Assembly: GCF_938030815.1 (NCBI RefSeq)
Contig: NZ_CALHII010000110.1
Coordinates: 1-5,767, forward strand
Direction: 5' to 3'
DNA: 5,767 nucleotides
Source of the DNA: an uncultured Campylobacter sp.
GTDB lineage: Bacteria; Campylobacterota; Campylobacteria; Campylobacterales; Campylobacteraceae
A program made the position numbers and the translations under genes. The notes beneath the pieces are model-generated. The model was not told where the DNA came from. It did not search any database and saw only the letters and a program-made list of their open reading frames with translations. Numbering within the stretch: position 1 is the first letter of the stretch; each line of letters opens with the position of its first letter. Positions 5,733 to 5,767 of the stretch are shown in pieces.

Positions 5733-5767
5733 TCAAAGCTCTAAGCTTAAAATTTCGTCGTAGCGGG
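5733..5767 (-). CDS. Possible 3' end of a convergent gene running in from the right edge
   Basis: Read on the minus strand from the window edge, one frame gives RYDEILSLEL and then TGA (+ strand bases 5733-5735). Only ten codons are visible, far too few for identification. The codon choices (GAC GAA ATT TTA AGC) match those used in gyrA for QEILSVS, and a convergent gene would explain the hairpin-rich gap after hemE. However, GAAATTTTA is also common in this genome's non-coding DNA, so chance is a serious alternative. Confidence 0.22.
   Translation of the reverse strand, partial: RYDEILSLEL

Larger units (their letters stand above)
5403..5767. other. 365 bp gene-free region after hemE, rich in AAATTT palindromes
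   Basis: No + strand frame has a usable start with a ribosome site. Minus-strand frames are short or low in complexity apart from the possible gene tail at the right edge. AAATTT occurs about eleven times by my count, where fewer than one would be expected by chance. A small hairpin GCGA-GAGC-TCGC (5414-5425) lies 11 bp after hemE but has no T run. Larger inverted repeats at 5570-5587, 5670-5709 and 5691-5726 are listed separately. The AAGGA at 5723-5727 is not followed by a start codon. The region may be the space between two convergent genes, with hairpins serving as terminators. Confidence 0.6.

Noticed and set aside
5585..5766. Minus-strand frame open from the right edge for about 60 codons (NLSLNLGRARYKFKAQ...)
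   Set aside because: It has no start codon with a ribosome site in view, and its composition is that of translated AAATTT repeats, so it looks like an accidental open frame. A real gene entering from the right cannot be fully excluded.

Overview
The window is ordinary chromosomal sequence from an epsilonproteobacterium, most likely Campylobacter. GyrA, Asd and HemE all read like Campylobacter orthologues. The base composition points to one of the GC-richer, often oral members (C. gracilis, C. showae or C. rectus type) rather than C. jejuni, because coding DNA is full of GCG/CGC codons while short AAATTT/TTTAAA tracts are scattered everywhere. The species call is inference.

Layout, all confident genes on the + strand: (1) bases 1-2532, gyrA (DNA gyrase subunit A), missing about 71 N-terminal codons but with an intact C terminus; (2) 2525-3556, asd (aspartate-semialdehyde dehydrogenase), overlapping the gyrA end by 8 bp with its Shine-Dalgarno inside gyrA; (3) 3557-3861, a 305 bp gene-free gap with two perfect inverted repeats and a possible promoter; (4) 3862-4353, a small four-helix membrane protein of the UPF0114/YqhA family; (5) 4356-5402, hemE (uroporphyrinogen decarboxylase), 2 bp after the previous gene; (6) 5403-5767, a 365 bp gene-free stretch very rich in AAATTT palindromes, with the possible 3' end of a convergent minus-strand gene at the right edge.

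There appear to be two transcription units: gyrA-asd, closed by a hairpin in the first gap, and yqhA-hemE, started from that gap. Functionally they are housekeeping: DNA topology, the aspartate-family amino-acid and diaminopimelate branch point, an uncharacterised membrane protein, and tetrapyrrole synthesis.

I see no mobile element, CRISPR array, tRNA or rRNA, and no novel multi-gene system. The most consequential observation is an isoleucine at the GyrA quinolone-resistance position (Thr86 in C. jejuni numbering, Ser83 in E. coli). Other points worth a look are the acidic insert and acidic tail of GyrA, the gyrA-asd translational coupling, and the dense AAATTT-centred inverted repeats in both gaps.
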